This document shows, piece after piece, positions 18,715-28,435 of a DNA stretch of 64,000 nucleotides (the first letter of the stretch is position 1; each line of letters begins with the position of its first letter). The position numbers and the translations under genes are program-made. The notes under the pieces are model-generated. The model ran no database searches and was not told the DNA's origin. It saw only the letters and a program-made list of their open reading frames with translations. Origin of the DNA: Planktothrix paucivesiculata PCC 9631. GTDB lineage: Bacteria; Cyanobacteriota; Cyanobacteriia; Cyanobacteriales; Microcoleaceae. The stretch lies in the NCBI RefSeq assembly GCF_900009265.2, contig NZ_LR735015.1:43758-107757 (forward strand), given 5' to 3'.

Positions 18715-19362
18715 ATGGAAATGTTATTAACGCAAACCGACTTAAAACAAGAATTAATTACTAAGATTCAGTCGATTCAATCCCAACTGGGCGGAATAGA
18801 AGGAACTCCCGTCACTAACGTTAAAATAAAACCCGATCTCGCTCAAGAAATCGAAGCCATGGTGATTCAATTAGAAGCGAAAAACCCCAACTATCGACCC
18901 TTACTGTTTAAACCCTTATTATTAGATGGAGCTTGGTTGCTGCTCTATTCTACAGCCCGAGAAATTCGTAATTTAGCCTCACTTCCTTTAGGGTTAAAAG
19001 TTGGGAAAATCTATCAAATTATTGATGTTGCTTCCGGCAGTTTTTTGAATCAAGCCTTTGTTAAACATCCATTAGGATTAATTTCTGGGTATGTAAAAGT
19101 AACGGCTAATTTTGAAATTGTTCGTGATGATAATAACTTACCCAATAACCGCCTAAATGTTTATTTTCAACAACGTTATTTAGCAATTTCTAATATTGTA
19201 GGGGTCAAAACTCCCCAACTAGAACCCGCCCGGGTTGTCCCGGCAAAAAATCCCGTTGGACGTATTCCCAGTTTAGATATTACTTACCTTGATGAAACTT
19301 TTCGTATCGGTCGAGGGGGAGATGGGAGTTTATTTGTTTTGATTAAAAGTGAATTACCATAA
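18715..19362 (+). CDS. PAP/fibrillin-family protein
   Basis: This 215-residue protein resembles plastid lipid-associated (fibrillin) proteins. It has the conserved LLDGAWLLLYSTAREIRNLA block near residues 62-82. Beta-rich lipocalin-like segments follow (GKIYQIIDVASGSFLNQAFV, LISGYVKVTANFEI), and the C-terminal signature is YLDETFRIGRGGDGSLFVLI. Fibrillins bind lipids or quinones at thylakoid membranes and plastoglobules and take part in stress protection. There is no signal peptide. Its place between MoxR and DUF58 is unusual for the operon and may be chance or shared transcription. Confidence 0.85.
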   Translation: MEMLLTQTDLKQELITKIQSIQSQLGGIEGTPVTNVKIKPDLAQEIEAMVIQLEAKNPNYRPLLFKPLLLDGAWLLLYSTAREIRNLASLPLGLKVGKIYQIIDVASGSFLNQAFVKHPLGLISGYVKVTANFEIVRDDNNLPNNRLNVYFQQRYLAISNIVGVKTPQLEPARVVPAKNPVGRIPSLDITYLDETFRIGRGGDGSLFVLIKSELP

Positions 19363-19423
19363 TCGCAGCAGGTAGACGCTCACACTAGCAAACCCAGATG
19401 TTAAATAACTCAATTAAGGAGAA

Positions 19424-20776
19424 ATGAAAAGGTTATTTTATCGCCTATTTTATTTCAGTTATGCCGTTAAAGAATCTCGCAGAAAACGATTTACTACCCG
19501 TGGGTTAATCGTTCTTTCGGGTGTTGTAGTTACGGCTTTTTTGGGATTAGATACTAACCAAAGTTTGACTTATCAAATATTTACCTTTCTAGTCTCTCTC
19601 CTGGTGGTTTCTCGGATTTCGGGTCTAGGGTTTCGGTTCCGTTTTAATGCCACTCGAACTCTACCCCGATTTGCCACGGTAGGTATCCCTTTTAAATCTC
19701 GTATTACTATTCATAATAACACCAATAAAACTCAAATAGGATTGCAAATTGTTGAAAATTTTGCCGATCCTCGCCCGACTCTACAAGAGTTTATGGAAAC
19801 TCCCGAACCCTCAGAAAAACAGCGAAATCCTATTGATCAAATATTAGGTTATTATCGCTGGTTATGGTTAATTAATCAAAAACAATATGCCCTAGAAAAA
19901 CCCCAGGATTTGCCTTCCCTGCCTCCTCGACGTTCAACGGAAACTGAGATGAATATTATACCCCGTCGTCGAGGGATTTTGCAATTCACCTGTTTGACCG
20001 TTTCCTGTGCTGATCCTTTCGGTCTTGTTAACGCCAGAAAGACAATTTCTTTACCCCAATCTTTATTAATTCTTCCTCCATTTTATCATGTTCCGCCGAT
20101 TAAACTTCCCGGGTCTAAACAATATCAATCCGGTGGTGTTAGTCTGGCTTATTCCGTGGGAGATTCGGAAGAATTTAGGGCTTTACGAGATTACCGTCCG
20201 GGGGATTCTTTAAGAAAAATTCATTGGAAAAGTTGGGCAAAATTAGGGAAACCCGTTGTGAAGGAGGAACAGGATGAATTTTTTGTCCGCCATGCTTTAA
20301 TTTTAGATACTTTTCACCCTTTAAAGTATAGTGAATGTTTGGAAGAAGCGATCGCCATTGCTGCTTCAGTTGCCTATGAAATTCAAACTCAAGAATCTCT
20401 TTTAGATTTAATGTTTGTCGGTCATGAAGCCTATTGTTTTACCTTTGGTCGAGGGTTAAGTCATACGGACAAAATGTTAGAAATTTTAGCCTCGGTTGTC
20501 TGTTGTCAGGATAAAACCTTTGATTCTATTATTCCGATTATCATAGATAGGGTTTCTCTCATTAGTGGGTGTATCTGTATTTTTATTGATTGGGATGAAC
20601 ACCGCAAAACCCTAATTAATTATCTCAATAGTATGGGGATTCATACTTTAGTTTTAGTGGTGACAGATGAGCAAAATTCTGAACAACCGCTTAATTTAGA
20701 ATCTCTCAATAATAATTTTACGACTTTTTATCCATTACATTTAGGCAAAATTCAAGAGGAGTTAATGCAATTATGA
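19424..20776 (+). CDS. DUF58 domain protein
   Basis: This 450-residue protein has one or two N-terminal membrane helices (residues ~25-65). A beta-rich region follows, then the DUF58 signature around residues 245-290 (EEFRALRDYRPGDSLRKIHW, then KSWAKLGKPVVKEEQDEF). The rest is a von Willebrand-A-like fold. DUF58 proteins work with MoxR ATPases. The ribosome site (aaggag) is clear. Its stop overlaps the start of the next gene (ATGA), so the transglutaminase protein is translationally coupled to it. Confidence 0.9.
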   Translation: MKRLFYRLFYFSYAVKESRRKRFTTRGLIVLSGVVVTAFLGLDTNQSLTYQIFTFLVSLLVVSRISGLGFRFRFNATRTLPRFATVGIPFKSRITIHNNTNKTQIGLQIVENFADPRPTLQEFMETPEPSEKQRNPIDQILGYYRWLWLINQKQYALEKPQDLPSLPPRRSTETEMNIIPRRRGILQFTCLTVSCADPFGLVNARKTISLPQSLLILPPFYHVPPIKLPGSKQYQSGGVSLAYSVGDSEEFRALRDYRPGDSLRKIHWKSWAKLGKPVVKEEQDEFFVRHALILDTFHPLKYSECLEEAIAIAASVAYEIQTQESLLDLMFVGHEAYCFTFGRGLSHTDKMLEILASVVCCQDKTFDSIIPIIIDRVSLISGCICIFIDWDEHRKTLINYLNSMGIHTLVLVVTDEQNSEQPLNLESLNNNFTTFYPLHLGKIQEELMQL

Positions 20777-22764
20777 AAACCCCAGCTTTGCTGTTAGGTG
20801 CAACGTTAATTTTTTGGGGATGGCAAACGGGGCTATTAATTTTTGCCTTACCTATGGCTTTAATTCTTGAAGGTTATCGCTGGATTCAGTGGCGATGGGA
20901 TGTATCTTCAGAGGATATTAAAAATATAGAGATTTTTTGTTTAATTGTGGTGGTTTTAGTTACCATTCTTTTAATTATAAGTAATCGCTCAATTCAATTT
21001 ATTTATACGCTTTTACAATGGCTTCCCATACTTTTTTTCCCTTTGGTTGTGACTCAAACCTATTCTGTTAGCGATCCCATTAATATTCATAAACTCTCTT
21101 TCTTGTTAAATGCTTTCTCCTCATCAAAAAACTCTGAAGGTTTTTATCTGAATTTAACCTATCCCTATTTTATCCTCTGTCTGATCTCCACCAGTGCGGC
21201 GAATCTTCAGGATTTATCATTTTATGTAGGGATGTTTATACTGGTAGCAATTCCCCTCTTTTCTGGTCGATCTAAACGATTTTCTCCCCTAATTTGGGCA
21301 GGGTTAATGATAGGAGTAGGAACTTTAGGTATGATTGGATTTATCGGACTCCACCGCCTGCATTTAACCTTTGAACAAGCGGTGATCGAACAATTAAGCG
21401 GGCTATCCTCCCAAGATGCTGATCCCTTTCAAAGAAGGACAGCCATGGGTGATATCGGAGTTTTAAAACGTTCTAATAATATATTCTTTAGAGTAGCTAC
21501 TGAGGATAAAAAAAACACACCAATTCTTCTAAGACAATCTACCTATAATAAATATAATCTATCGACTTGGTTAGTAACTAATTCTCAATTTCAGCCTATT
21601 CAACCCGCTCAAAATCTAACCACTTGGCTATTAACGAAACCCCATATAAACTATTCTCAAATCACAATTTCTGGACAGCTACAGGATGGAAAAGGATTGT
21701 TAAAGCTGCCGAATGGAGCATTTCAAGTTAATCAATTACCTGTTTTAAGTTTAGAAAAAAATCAATATGGGACAGTTAAAATAGAAGGTAAACCCGATTT
21801 AATCTCCTATCAGATCCTATTCAATTCTAGTATTAATCTTGATAGTTATCCCACGGAAGCGGACTTACAAATTCCCAATGCAGAAAAATCAGCTATTGCT
21901 CAAATTGTCAAGGAATTAGATTTAAAAGGAAAACCTCCTCAAGAGATTTTGAAGCGAGTTAAAGATTTTTTTGATAATAATTTTAATTATTCTTTGCAAC
22001 TATTAGGAACAGACCTAGAAACCACACCACTTTCTACTTTTTTACTCAAAAATCGGTCGGGACACTGTGAATATTTTGCCACAGCCACAACACTTTTATT
22101 GCGGGAAGTTGGAATTCCAGCCCGTTATGCGATCGGGTTTTCCGTGAGTGAATTTAGCCCATTAGAGAATCAATTTATTGTTCGAGGTCGGGATAGTCAC
22201 GCCTGGACTTTAGTGTATTTAGATGGGGTTTGGCAAAATTTTGATACCACTCCGGCGGGATGGTCAGCTTTTGAAGATGCTGCTGCACCTAAATGGGAAT
22301 TGATAACTGATATCTGGTCTTTTTTGGGGTTTCAATTGACTCTATTTTTGCAATCTATCCCCAGCAAAAATCTGTTAAAATATGGGGGGTTATTAATGAT
22401 TCCGGTGTTGTTAATTGTTGGGTTTCAAGCTAAAAAACGAGTGCATCGTTTCAAGTCTAAAAAAATCAGATCACAACCTATTTTACCCAATCCAAAACCG
22501 GGTACAGATTCAGAATTTTATAGAATTGAGAAATCCCTGAATGATTTAGGTTTTTTTCGTCATCCCTCCGAGTCTTTAAAATCTTGGATGAAACGATTAA
22601 AACGGGAGTCACCTCAAAACCCGTTAATGAATGATTTATCCTCTATGGTTGAACTTCATTATCGTTATCGTTTTGACCCTGAAGGTATTAATCAAGCGGA
22701 AAAACAAAAATTAAACAAGATGATCGAATCTTGGTTAAATATTTATCAAAAACTCGATCAATGA
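20773..22764 (+). CDS. Membrane-bound transglutaminase-like protein
   Basis: The N-terminal ~200 residues contain several transmembrane helices. The central part holds a transglutaminase/cysteine-protease-like domain, with the catalytic Cys in RSGHCEYFATATTLLLREVG, the His in GRDSHAWTLVYLDG and the Asp in WQNFDTTPAGW. A further membrane helix (near residue 540) and a cytoplasmic DUF4129-like tail (LNDLGFFRHPSESLKSWMKR) follow. With MoxR and DUF58 it makes the standard three-gene set, thought to process or cross-link envelope proteins; the substrate is unknown. All three catalytic residues are present. Confidence 0.9.
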   Translation: MKTPALLLGATLIFWGWQTGLLIFALPMALILEGYRWIQWRWDVSSEDIKNIEIFCLIVVVLVTILLIISNRSIQFIYTLLQWLPILFFPLVVTQTYSVSDPINIHKLSFLLNAFSSSKNSEGFYLNLTYPYFILCLISTSAANLQDLSFYVGMFILVAIPLFSGRSKRFSPLIWAGLMIGVGTLGMIGFIGLHRLHLTFEQAVIEQLSGLSSQDADPFQRRTAMGDIGVLKRSNNIFFRVATEDKKNTPILLRQSTYNKYNLSTWLVTNSQFQPIQPAQNLTTWLLTKPHINYSQITISGQLQDGKGLLKLPNGAFQVNQLPVLSLEKNQYGTVKIEGKPDLISYQILFNSSINLDSYPTEADLQIPNAEKSAIAQIVKELDLKGKPPQEILKRVKDFFDNNFNYSLQLLGTDLETTPLSTFLLKNRSGHCEYFATATTLLLREVGIPARYAIGFSVSEFSPLENQFIVRGRDSHAWTLVYLDGVWQNFDTTPAGWSAFEDAAAPKWELITDIWSFLGFQLTLFLQSIPSKNLLKYGGLLMIPVLLIVGFQAKKRVHRFKSKKIRSQPILPNPKPGTDSEFYRIEKSLNDLGFFRHPSESLKSWMKRLKRESPQNPLMNDLSSMVELHYRYRFDPEGINQAEKQKLNKMIESWLNIYQKLDQ

Positions 22765-22809
22765 CGTTCTAAAATAATGGTTTATTTCAATAGACATCTC
22801 CGAAAATCC

Positions 22810-22920
22810 TCAAATGCCCTCTATCGCTACTTTTTGAGCCTCTAGCACTCCTGTGCCGGGTTCTCCTAAAGTAACGGATTCATAGGCTTTTTCAGTTACA
22901 TTAATAATAATTAATGAATT
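22810..22920 (-). pseudogene. Short unassigned coding remnant
   Basis: On the minus strand a ~36-codon open stretch reads INVTEKAYESVTLGEPGTGV, then LEAQKVAIEGI and a stop at 22810. It looks protein-like but has no start codon, and a stop sits just upstream. It is probably the tail of a gene destroyed by the rearrangements around IS630 copy B. I cannot assign a family. Confidence 0.25.
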
Positions 22921-22944
22921 TTATTTCTGATATTCAATCATTTT

Positions 22945-23322
22945 TCAAAAGTATTCTGGGCAATTCTTAGATGATAATACAATCGCTCCTATTCGCCATC
23001 TTATTAGTCCACATACTGTCAAGATTACTGCTTCATAATTTTGGCTCTTTAACCGAAATCTTTCGGAAGCAACTCGATAAATTTTTATCAGTCTTATTAA
23101 ATGTTCGACTACAATCCTTTGTTTGGCTTTTAACCGATTTTCTTCTCGATGTTCAAGGGATATTTCTTGATTCCTCGGTTTCTTATGTGGTGTATTAATT
23201 GCTGTTTCCCCTACATAAGCTTTATCCCCCCTGTATTTTTGATGATTCCCCAATTCCTCCCTTCTTTCTCTCCACAATTTCAGATCGCTTGTTGCTCCGG
23301 TATAACCCACAGCTACATCCAC
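22945..23322 (-). pseudogene. IS5-like (DDE_Tnp_4) transposase, C-terminal remnant
   Basis: The remnant begins at the IS630 border and reads VDVAVGYTGATSDLKLWRER, GDKAYVGE and EHREENRLKAKQRIVVEHLI. This is the last part of an IS5/ISL2-type DDE transposase, with the second Asp (GDKAY) and the Glu (VVEHLI). The N-terminal half and first Asp are missing and are not on the far side of IS630 copy B. The IS630 inverted repeat provides an in-frame ATG (ATG ACC ACC TAC TTA). The product would be inactive. Confidence 0.8.
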
Positions 23323-23324
23323 TA

Positions 23325-24507
23325 AGTAGGTGGTCATAAATAAAGTCAATAATAGAAAAAGATTGTTTAGGATAATTCTTGAGAGTTACTCAGGGAATTA
23401 AATCGCAAGCGATCGCAGGTACAATCATTTCTTTCGTTTCTATCTTCAATGGCTTGAATCACAGCTTGGCTCAAATCATATTCATCTTCAAACATTCTTC
23501 CCGCCAGTTCATGAGTTTTTAATTGATGCCATTCTGGTTCGATTTCATTCAATTCAGGGCTATAAGCAGACAGGAAGAAAAATTCTAATTTTTTGTCTTG
23601 CCACTCCCTTTCTTTTTCTTGTATTTTTTGACTTTTATGGACACTGTAGTTATCTTGAATCAGTACGGTAATTTGTCGAGTATTTTGAAAATGCTTTTCA
23701 GCTTTTTCCGCTTGCCAATCTATAAATTTTATGTAATTCTCACTTGTAATTCCTGACAAACTTAAACCGTACTCAAAACTTTTTCCTTTTTCTAATACTC
23801 CAATTACATTCAATCTTTTTCCTCGCTTTTTCGTCTGGTTTATTTGTTTCTGCTTCCCCTTTTTTACATAGGTGTAACTCACAGGACTCCATAAACAAAA
23901 ACCTGCCTCATCTAAATATTTTAATCTGACCAAACCCTCTTCTTCATAACGCTTTAACGTCTCCAAATCTCTTTTCTTGCTCGCTGTTTTTTCGGGATTC
24001 TGTTTTTTCTTTAAACTGGCTTTTGTTCTTTTCCAGCGCCAGTCTTTTTTTTTTAAGATTTTTCTAATTCTTTCTGCGCTTAGTGCGATCGCTCTCTCTC
24101 GCAGAAGTTTTTCCGACAGTTGACGGCTATTATAAGTTCTTTCATCTGACTCTATACAAGTTTCTAAATATTCTATATCTTCTTCTTTCCACCTCCGTTT
24201 TCTTCCCGAACGAGGAGCATCAAATAATCCTTCTTTTTCTTGATTTATCCATCGAGTTATTGTTTTTCTTACCATGGCTTCTGAACACCTTAAAGTCTGG
24301 GCTATTTTTGAGACCATCCATCCTCCATCACTAAACATTAATATATCTATTCTCTGCCTTGTTCTTTTCGGAACTTTCTCTTGCTGATACAGAGTTAGTA
24401 GCTCTTGTTTTTCTTCTTCTGTTAGTTGAATTCTTAACCTCAGTGGCATGACTATTCCTCTGATATTTCTTCATTTCTTATTTTAACTCTATTTATGACC
24501 ACCTACT
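23325..24507. mobile_element. IS630-family insertion sequence, copy B
   Basis: Same 1183-bp length, ends and TA flanks as copy A. It lies between a truncated transposase (left) and an AATTACG array (right), ending 87 bp before the ribBA start. The left flank gene is missing its N-terminal half, so this copy too borders a deletion or rearrangement. Confidence 0.95.
23367..24449 (-). CDS. IS630-family transposase (copy B)
   Basis: The translation is identical to copies A and C: 360 residues, two N-terminal helix-turn-helix units and a complete DDE triad (LKYLDEAGF, VLIQDNYSVHKS, NEIEPEW). Its orientation is away from ribBA. Identity at protein level over three copies suggests recent spread or gene conversion. 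Confidence 0.96.
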   Translation of the reverse strand: MPLRLRIQLTEEEKQELLTLYQQEKVPKRTRQRIDILMFSDGGWMVSKIAQTLRCSEAMVRKTITRWINQEKEGLFDAPRSGRKRRWKEEDIEYLETCIESDERTYNSRQLSEKLLRERAIALSAERIRKILKKKDWRWKRTKASLKKKQNPEKTASKKRDLETLKRYEEEGLVRLKYLDEAGFCLWSPVSYTYVKKGKQKQINQTKKRGKRLNVIGVLEKGKSFEYGLSLSGITSENYIKFIDWQAEKAEKHFQNTRQITVLIQDNYSVHKSQKIQEKEREWQDKKLEFFFLSAYSPELNEIEPEWHQLKTHELAGRMFEDEYDLSQAVIQAIEDRNERNDCTCDRLRFNSLSNSQELS

Positions 24508-24508
24508 T

Positions 24509-24540
24509 AATTCGTAATTCGTAATTCGTAATTCGTAATT
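24509..24540. repeat. Heptamer array (CGTAATT orientation)
   Basis: Four copies of the reverse-orientation heptamer (ATTCGTA) begin at the right TA of IS630 copy B and end ~55 bp before ribBA. The IS630 may have inserted into, or recombined at, this array. Confidence 0.8.
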
Positions 24541-24594
24541 CATATCGATCAACGGCGTTACAATTAGTTAATAAGCGTTGATGAGAAAACGATT

Positions 24595-26322
24595 TTGAAC
24601 GAGTCCGTGCTACTGACAAACCCCTACCCATTCGACACGATAGAAACCGCCTTAGCCGATCTCAAAGCCGGCCGCTGTATTGTGGTCGTGGACGATGAAC
24701 ACCGCGAAAACGAAGGCGACTTGATTTGTGCGGCCCAGTTTGCCACCCCCGATATGATAAACTTCATGGCGGTGTACGCCCGGGGATTAATTTGTTTGGC
24801 CCTGACTGGAGAACGTCTCGATCAGTTAGACTTGCCCCTGATGGTCACAAAAAACACCGACGCCAACCAAACCGCCTTCACCGTTAGTATTGATGCGTCC
24901 CCTCAAATGGGCGTTTCCACGGGAATTTCCGCCGATGACCGCGCCCGCACGATTCAAATTGCCATTAACCCCGCCAGTCATCCCGAAGATTTACGGCGTC
25001 CGGGCCATATTTTCCCCCTGCGGGCTAAGGATGGAGGGGTATTAAAACGGGCGGGACATACGGAGGCGGCCGTTGATTTATCTCGGTTAGCAGGGTTGTA
25101 TCCCGGGGGGGTGATTTGTGAAATTCAAAATCCCGATGGCTCAATGGCGCGACTTCCCGAACTCATTGAATATGCTAAAGTTCACGATTTAAAATTAATT
25201 ACGATCGCCGATTTAATTAGTTATCGCCTCAAACATGACCGTTTTGTGTATCGGGAAACCGTGGCTCAATTGCCCACCCAATTCGGGGATTTTAAAATTT
25301 ATGCCTATCGTAATTCCTTAGATAATACGGAACATATTGCTTTAGTTAAAGGTGATCCCGAACAGTTTAAAGAAATGCCCGTGATGGTGCGGGTTCACTC
25401 GGAATGTTTAACCGGAGATTCCTTTGGTTCGATGCGGTGTGACTGTCGAATGCAGTTACAAACCGCGATGAAAATGATTGATTATGTTGGGTCAGGAGTA
25501 ATTATTTATCTGCGACAGGAAGGGCGCGGAATTGGATTAATTAATAAGATTAAAGCCTATTCTTTGCAGGATATTGGATTCGATACCGTTGAAGCCAATG
25601 AAAGATTAGGGTTTGCTCCTGACCTAAGGGATTATGGCATAGGGGCGCAAATGCTGAATGATTTAGGGGTGCGTCAAATCCGTTTAATTACTAATAATCC
25701 GCGTAAAATTGCCGGGTTAAAAGGCTATGGAATTGAAATTGTGGATCGGGTTCCGTTAATTATTGAAGCCACGGATCATAATACGGCTTATTTGGCGACA
25801 AAAGCCGAAAAATTAGGTCATTTATTATTACAAACCTACTTAATGACGGTCGCTATTAATTGGGATGAATCTCAACCTTTAGTTGAAAATCCAGAAGCAG
25901 AATATATGGAGTCAAAACGAAATAAAACTTCAATTCTCAGCAGTTATGAACGGTTAGAAAAGTTGAGATTTTTAGCCAAAACCAATGATTTATTATTACA
26001 AGAAGAAGCTCGACCCGTAGCAACGGCTCTATTTGATCAAGCGCCATTAATTGTTAATTTAGGCTTTGATCAAGCCGGAGTCGCCGATCCCCATTGGTAT
26101 CAACAACTAGATCATCCCTACCTCAAAGCCGTTACCCAAATTTTAGATCAAATTACCCAATGGCCCCATCTCCAAAAACTACAATTTATTGTTTCTTCCG
26201 GGGTTGATCCCCTGACCAATTTGCAGGTACAACTCCATCGGGAACAATTTCCCTTAACTCAACTCCCTTCCTCTATTTGTCAACAGTTACAACCCCAAAC
26301 CATTTATATTTTTTCCTCCTAA
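24595..26322 (+). CDS. ribBA: Bifunctional RibBA (DHBP synthase / GTP cyclohydrolase II)
   Basis: This fusion makes both entry precursors of riboflavin. RibB (residues ~1-215) carries [14 protein letters not shown] at 31-44 and the [20 protein letters not shown] loop. RibA (~215-420) carries the zinc ligands in [20 protein letters not shown] and [11 protein letters not shown]-terminal extension of ~150 residues, seen in cyanobacterial homologues, has no known role. The frame starts at TTG 24595; GTG 24604 is an alternative, and no in-frame ATG lies near the conserved start. The IS630 and an AATTACG array occupy its upstream region, so its original promoter may have been displaced. Confidence 0.94.
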   Translation: MNESVLLTNPYPFDTIETALADLKAGRCIVVVDDEHRENEGDLICAAQFATPDMINFMAVYARGLICLALTGERLDQLDLPLMVTKNTDANQTAFTVSIDASPQMGVSTGISADDRARTIQIAINPASHPEDLRRPGHIFPLRAKDGGVLKRAGHTEAAVDLSRLAGLYPGGVICEIQNPDGSMARLPELIEYAKVHDLKLITIADLISYRLKHDRFVYRETVAQLPTQFGDFKIYAYRNSLDNTEHIALVKGDPEQFKEMPVMVRVHSECLTGDSFGSMRCDCRMQLQTAMKMIDYVGSGVIIYLRQEGRGIGLINKIKAYSLQDIGFDTVEANERLGFAPDLRDYGIGAQMLNDLGVRQIRLITNNPRKIAGLKGYGIEIVDRVPLIIEATDHNTAYLATKAEKLGHLLLQTYLMTVAINWDESQPLVENPEAEYMESKRNKTSILSSYERLEKLRFLAKTNDLLLQEEARPVATALFDQAPLIVNLGFDQAGVADPHWYQQLDHPYLKAVTQILDQITQWPHLQKLQFIVSSGVDPLTNLQVQLHREQFPLTQLPSSICQQLQPQTIYIFSS

Positions 26323-26334
26323 ATAAACCGTAGT

Positions 26335-26350
26335 GAGGGCTTTAGCCCTC
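26335..26350. repeat. Short palindrome after ribBA
   Basis: GAGGGCT and AGCCCTC form a perfect 7-bp stem with a 2-base centre, 13 bases after the ribBA stop. No T-run follows. It could be a weak terminator or a dispersed palindrome. The rest of the gap to the ATPase gene shows nothing clear. Confidence 0.4.
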
Positions 26351-26560
26351 TCACCCCCATAACTTTGAGAATCAATTTAGCGTTTCTCCCAATCAATAAC
26401 TTGACGCAAAACAACAAACAGTAGATATTATTGAAAGGGAAATTGTAAGTTGCAATTAATTTTATGGCAAAATGTTGAAGCATGAACAATACAACAACCC
26501 GCTATAAACCCCGAATGCGTGGCGATAGTTCCCCATTGCTCACCTCAAAAAAATTCCCCT

Positions 26561-28309
26561 ATGACCATTGAAAAACCCCTGGGTTCTGTCATTCAAGGTT
26601 CCTTAACAAAAGGTTTGGAAGTTCGCTTACATCCCGATGTGTCTGTAGAAGAAATGCGGGTGGGAAAATTTTTAGTCGTGCGGGGAAAGCGATCGCATTT
26701 TTTCTGTTTATTAACTGATGTCTCTTTAGGAACCTCCAGTCAGCGAATTATTGCTAACCCTCCTCACCCCGATGATGATTTTTTACAAGCAATTCTAGCC
26801 GGAAATAGTACCTACGGAACCGTCGAACTGAGTCCGATGTTGATGTTGAGTCGGGAAGTTTCCGAACGAGAAGAAGAAATGATTCGGTCTGTCGCCCAAC
26901 AGCAGCAAAAAGTGAGTAAAAATAATGGAAAATCTGCGATCGCTTCCTTTCAAACCCAAACTAATAGCCCTGATATTGAACTCTTACCCGTAAAAACTAT
27001 TCCCGTGCATTTTTCCCAGGTTTATGAAGCCAGTGAACGGGATTTTAGAATTATTTTTGGTTGGGAAGATGACCCCACCCGGCGCAATTTTGCGATCGGC
27101 AAACCCCTAGATATGGACGTGCCCATTTGTTTAGATTTAGATCGGTTTGTAGAACGGAGTAACGGAGTTTTCGGGAAATCAGGAACCGGAAAATCCTTTT
27201 TAACTCGGTTATTACTATCGGGAATTATTAAGAAAAAAGCCGCCGTTAATTTAATCTTTGATATGCACTCCGAATATGGCTGGGAAGCGGTATCAGAGGG
27301 CAAACAATTTAGTACCGTTAAAGGCTTAAGACAACTATTCCCTGGTCAAGTAGAAGTATATACCCTTGATCCTGAATCTAGCCGACGGCGAGGGATTAAA
27401 GATGCCCAGGAATTATATCTAAGCTATGCTCAAATTGAAGTAGAAGATATTATGTTAGTGCAACGGGAATTAAATCTTTCCGAAGCAAGTATTGATAATG
27501 CTAATATTCTCCGTAGTGAATTTGGCTCCTCTTGGATTTCTCAATTGTTATCTATGACTAATGAAGAAATTCAACTATTTTGCGATGAACGTCGCGGACA
27601 TAAAGGCTCAATTATGGCGCTCCAACGGAAATTACTACGGATGGATAATTTAAAATATATGCGTCCCAATTGTCCGTTTAATTATGTAGATCGAATATTA
27701 CAATCTTTGGACGCGGGAAAAAATGTGGTTGTGGAGTTTGGATCGCAGTCGGATATGCTATCCTATATGTTAGTTACTAATATGATCACTCGCCGGATTC
27801 ACCACGCTTATGTGAAAAAATCCGAGAATTTTTTAGCCTCTAAAAATCCCGTAGACCGTCCGACTCAATTGGTAATTACGATTGAAGAAGCTCACCGTTT
27901 TTTAGATCCTGCTATTGTGCGTTCTACTATTTTTGGAACTATTGCCCGGGAGATGCGAAAATATTTTGTCACCCTCTTAATTGTTGATCAACGTCCCTCT
28001 GGTATTGATGCAGAAGTCATGTCTCAAGTGGGCACTCGAATTACCGCTTTATTAAATGATGATAAAGATATTGATGCAATTTTTACCGGGGTTTCTGGGG
28101 GGCAAAGTTTGCGGTCGGTGTTATCGAAATTAGATTCTAAACAACAAGCATTAGTCTTAGGTCATGCTGTCCCGATGCCCGTTGTAGTTCGCACCCGTCC
28201 CTATGATGAAACATTTTATCGGGAAGTTGGGGAAACTGACTGGACACAACAATCCGATGAAAAAGTATTAAAAGCCGCGGCTTTAGCTAAGGATGATTTA
28301 GGGTTTTAA
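26561..28309 (+). CDS. HerA-like ATPase (DUF87)
   Basis: This is a hexameric-helicase-type ATPase of the HerA/FtsK superfamily. An N-terminal HAS-like beta-barrel (~residues 1-100) precedes the P-loop GKSGTGKS at 205-212. The Walker B region is LVITIEEAHRFL, and the arginine-rich C-terminal region starts VDQRPSGIDAEVMSQVGTRI. HerA proteins work with NurA nucleases in DNA end processing or in anti-phage systems; no nurA is adjacent. The frame extends upstream to a GTG at 26519, but ATG 26561 (MTIEKPLGSVIQG) fits the domain start. Cyanobacterial orthologues are usually single genes, so a housekeeping role is likely. Confidence 0.85.
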   Translation: MTIEKPLGSVIQGSLTKGLEVRLHPDVSVEEMRVGKFLVVRGKRSHFFCLLTDVSLGTSSQRIIANPPHPDDDFLQAILAGNSTYGTVELSPMLMLSREVSEREEEMIRSVAQQQQKVSKNNGKSAIASFQTQTNSPDIELLPVKTIPVHFSQVYEASERDFRIIFGWEDDPTRRNFAIGKPLDMDVPICLDLDRFVERSNGVFGKSGTGKSFLTRLLLSGIIKKKAAVNLIFDMHSEYGWEAVSEGKQFSTVKGLRQLFPGQVEVYTLDPESSRRRGIKDAQELYLSYAQIEVEDIMLVQRELNLSEASIDNANILRSEFGSSWISQLLSMTNEEIQLFCDERRGHKGSIMALQRKLLRMDNLKYMRPNCPFNYVDRILQSLDAGKNVVVEFGSQSDMLSYMLVTNMITRRIHHAYVKKSENFLASKNPVDRPTQLVITIEEAHRFLDPAIVRSTIFGTIAREMRKYFVTLLIVDQRPSGIDAEVMSQVGTRITALLNDDKDIDAIFTGVSGGQSLRSVLSKLDSKQQALVLGHAVPMPVVVRTRPYDETFYREVGETDWTQQSDEKVLKAAALAKDDLGF

Positions 28310-28435
28310 AATTTGTCACCCTAAAATTAAGAAATTTTTAATATTTATTATTTGAAAATCAAACCCTATAGTGTTAATATCTAAAAATCTTAATTGATAT
28401 TTTCTCTGTTGGCAATATTACTACAAAGATTAATC

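Noticed and set aside
22810-22920. Threonine synthase N-terminal fragment (VTLGE similarity)
   Set aside because: The match is only five residues and the surrounding residues do not fit; left unassigned.
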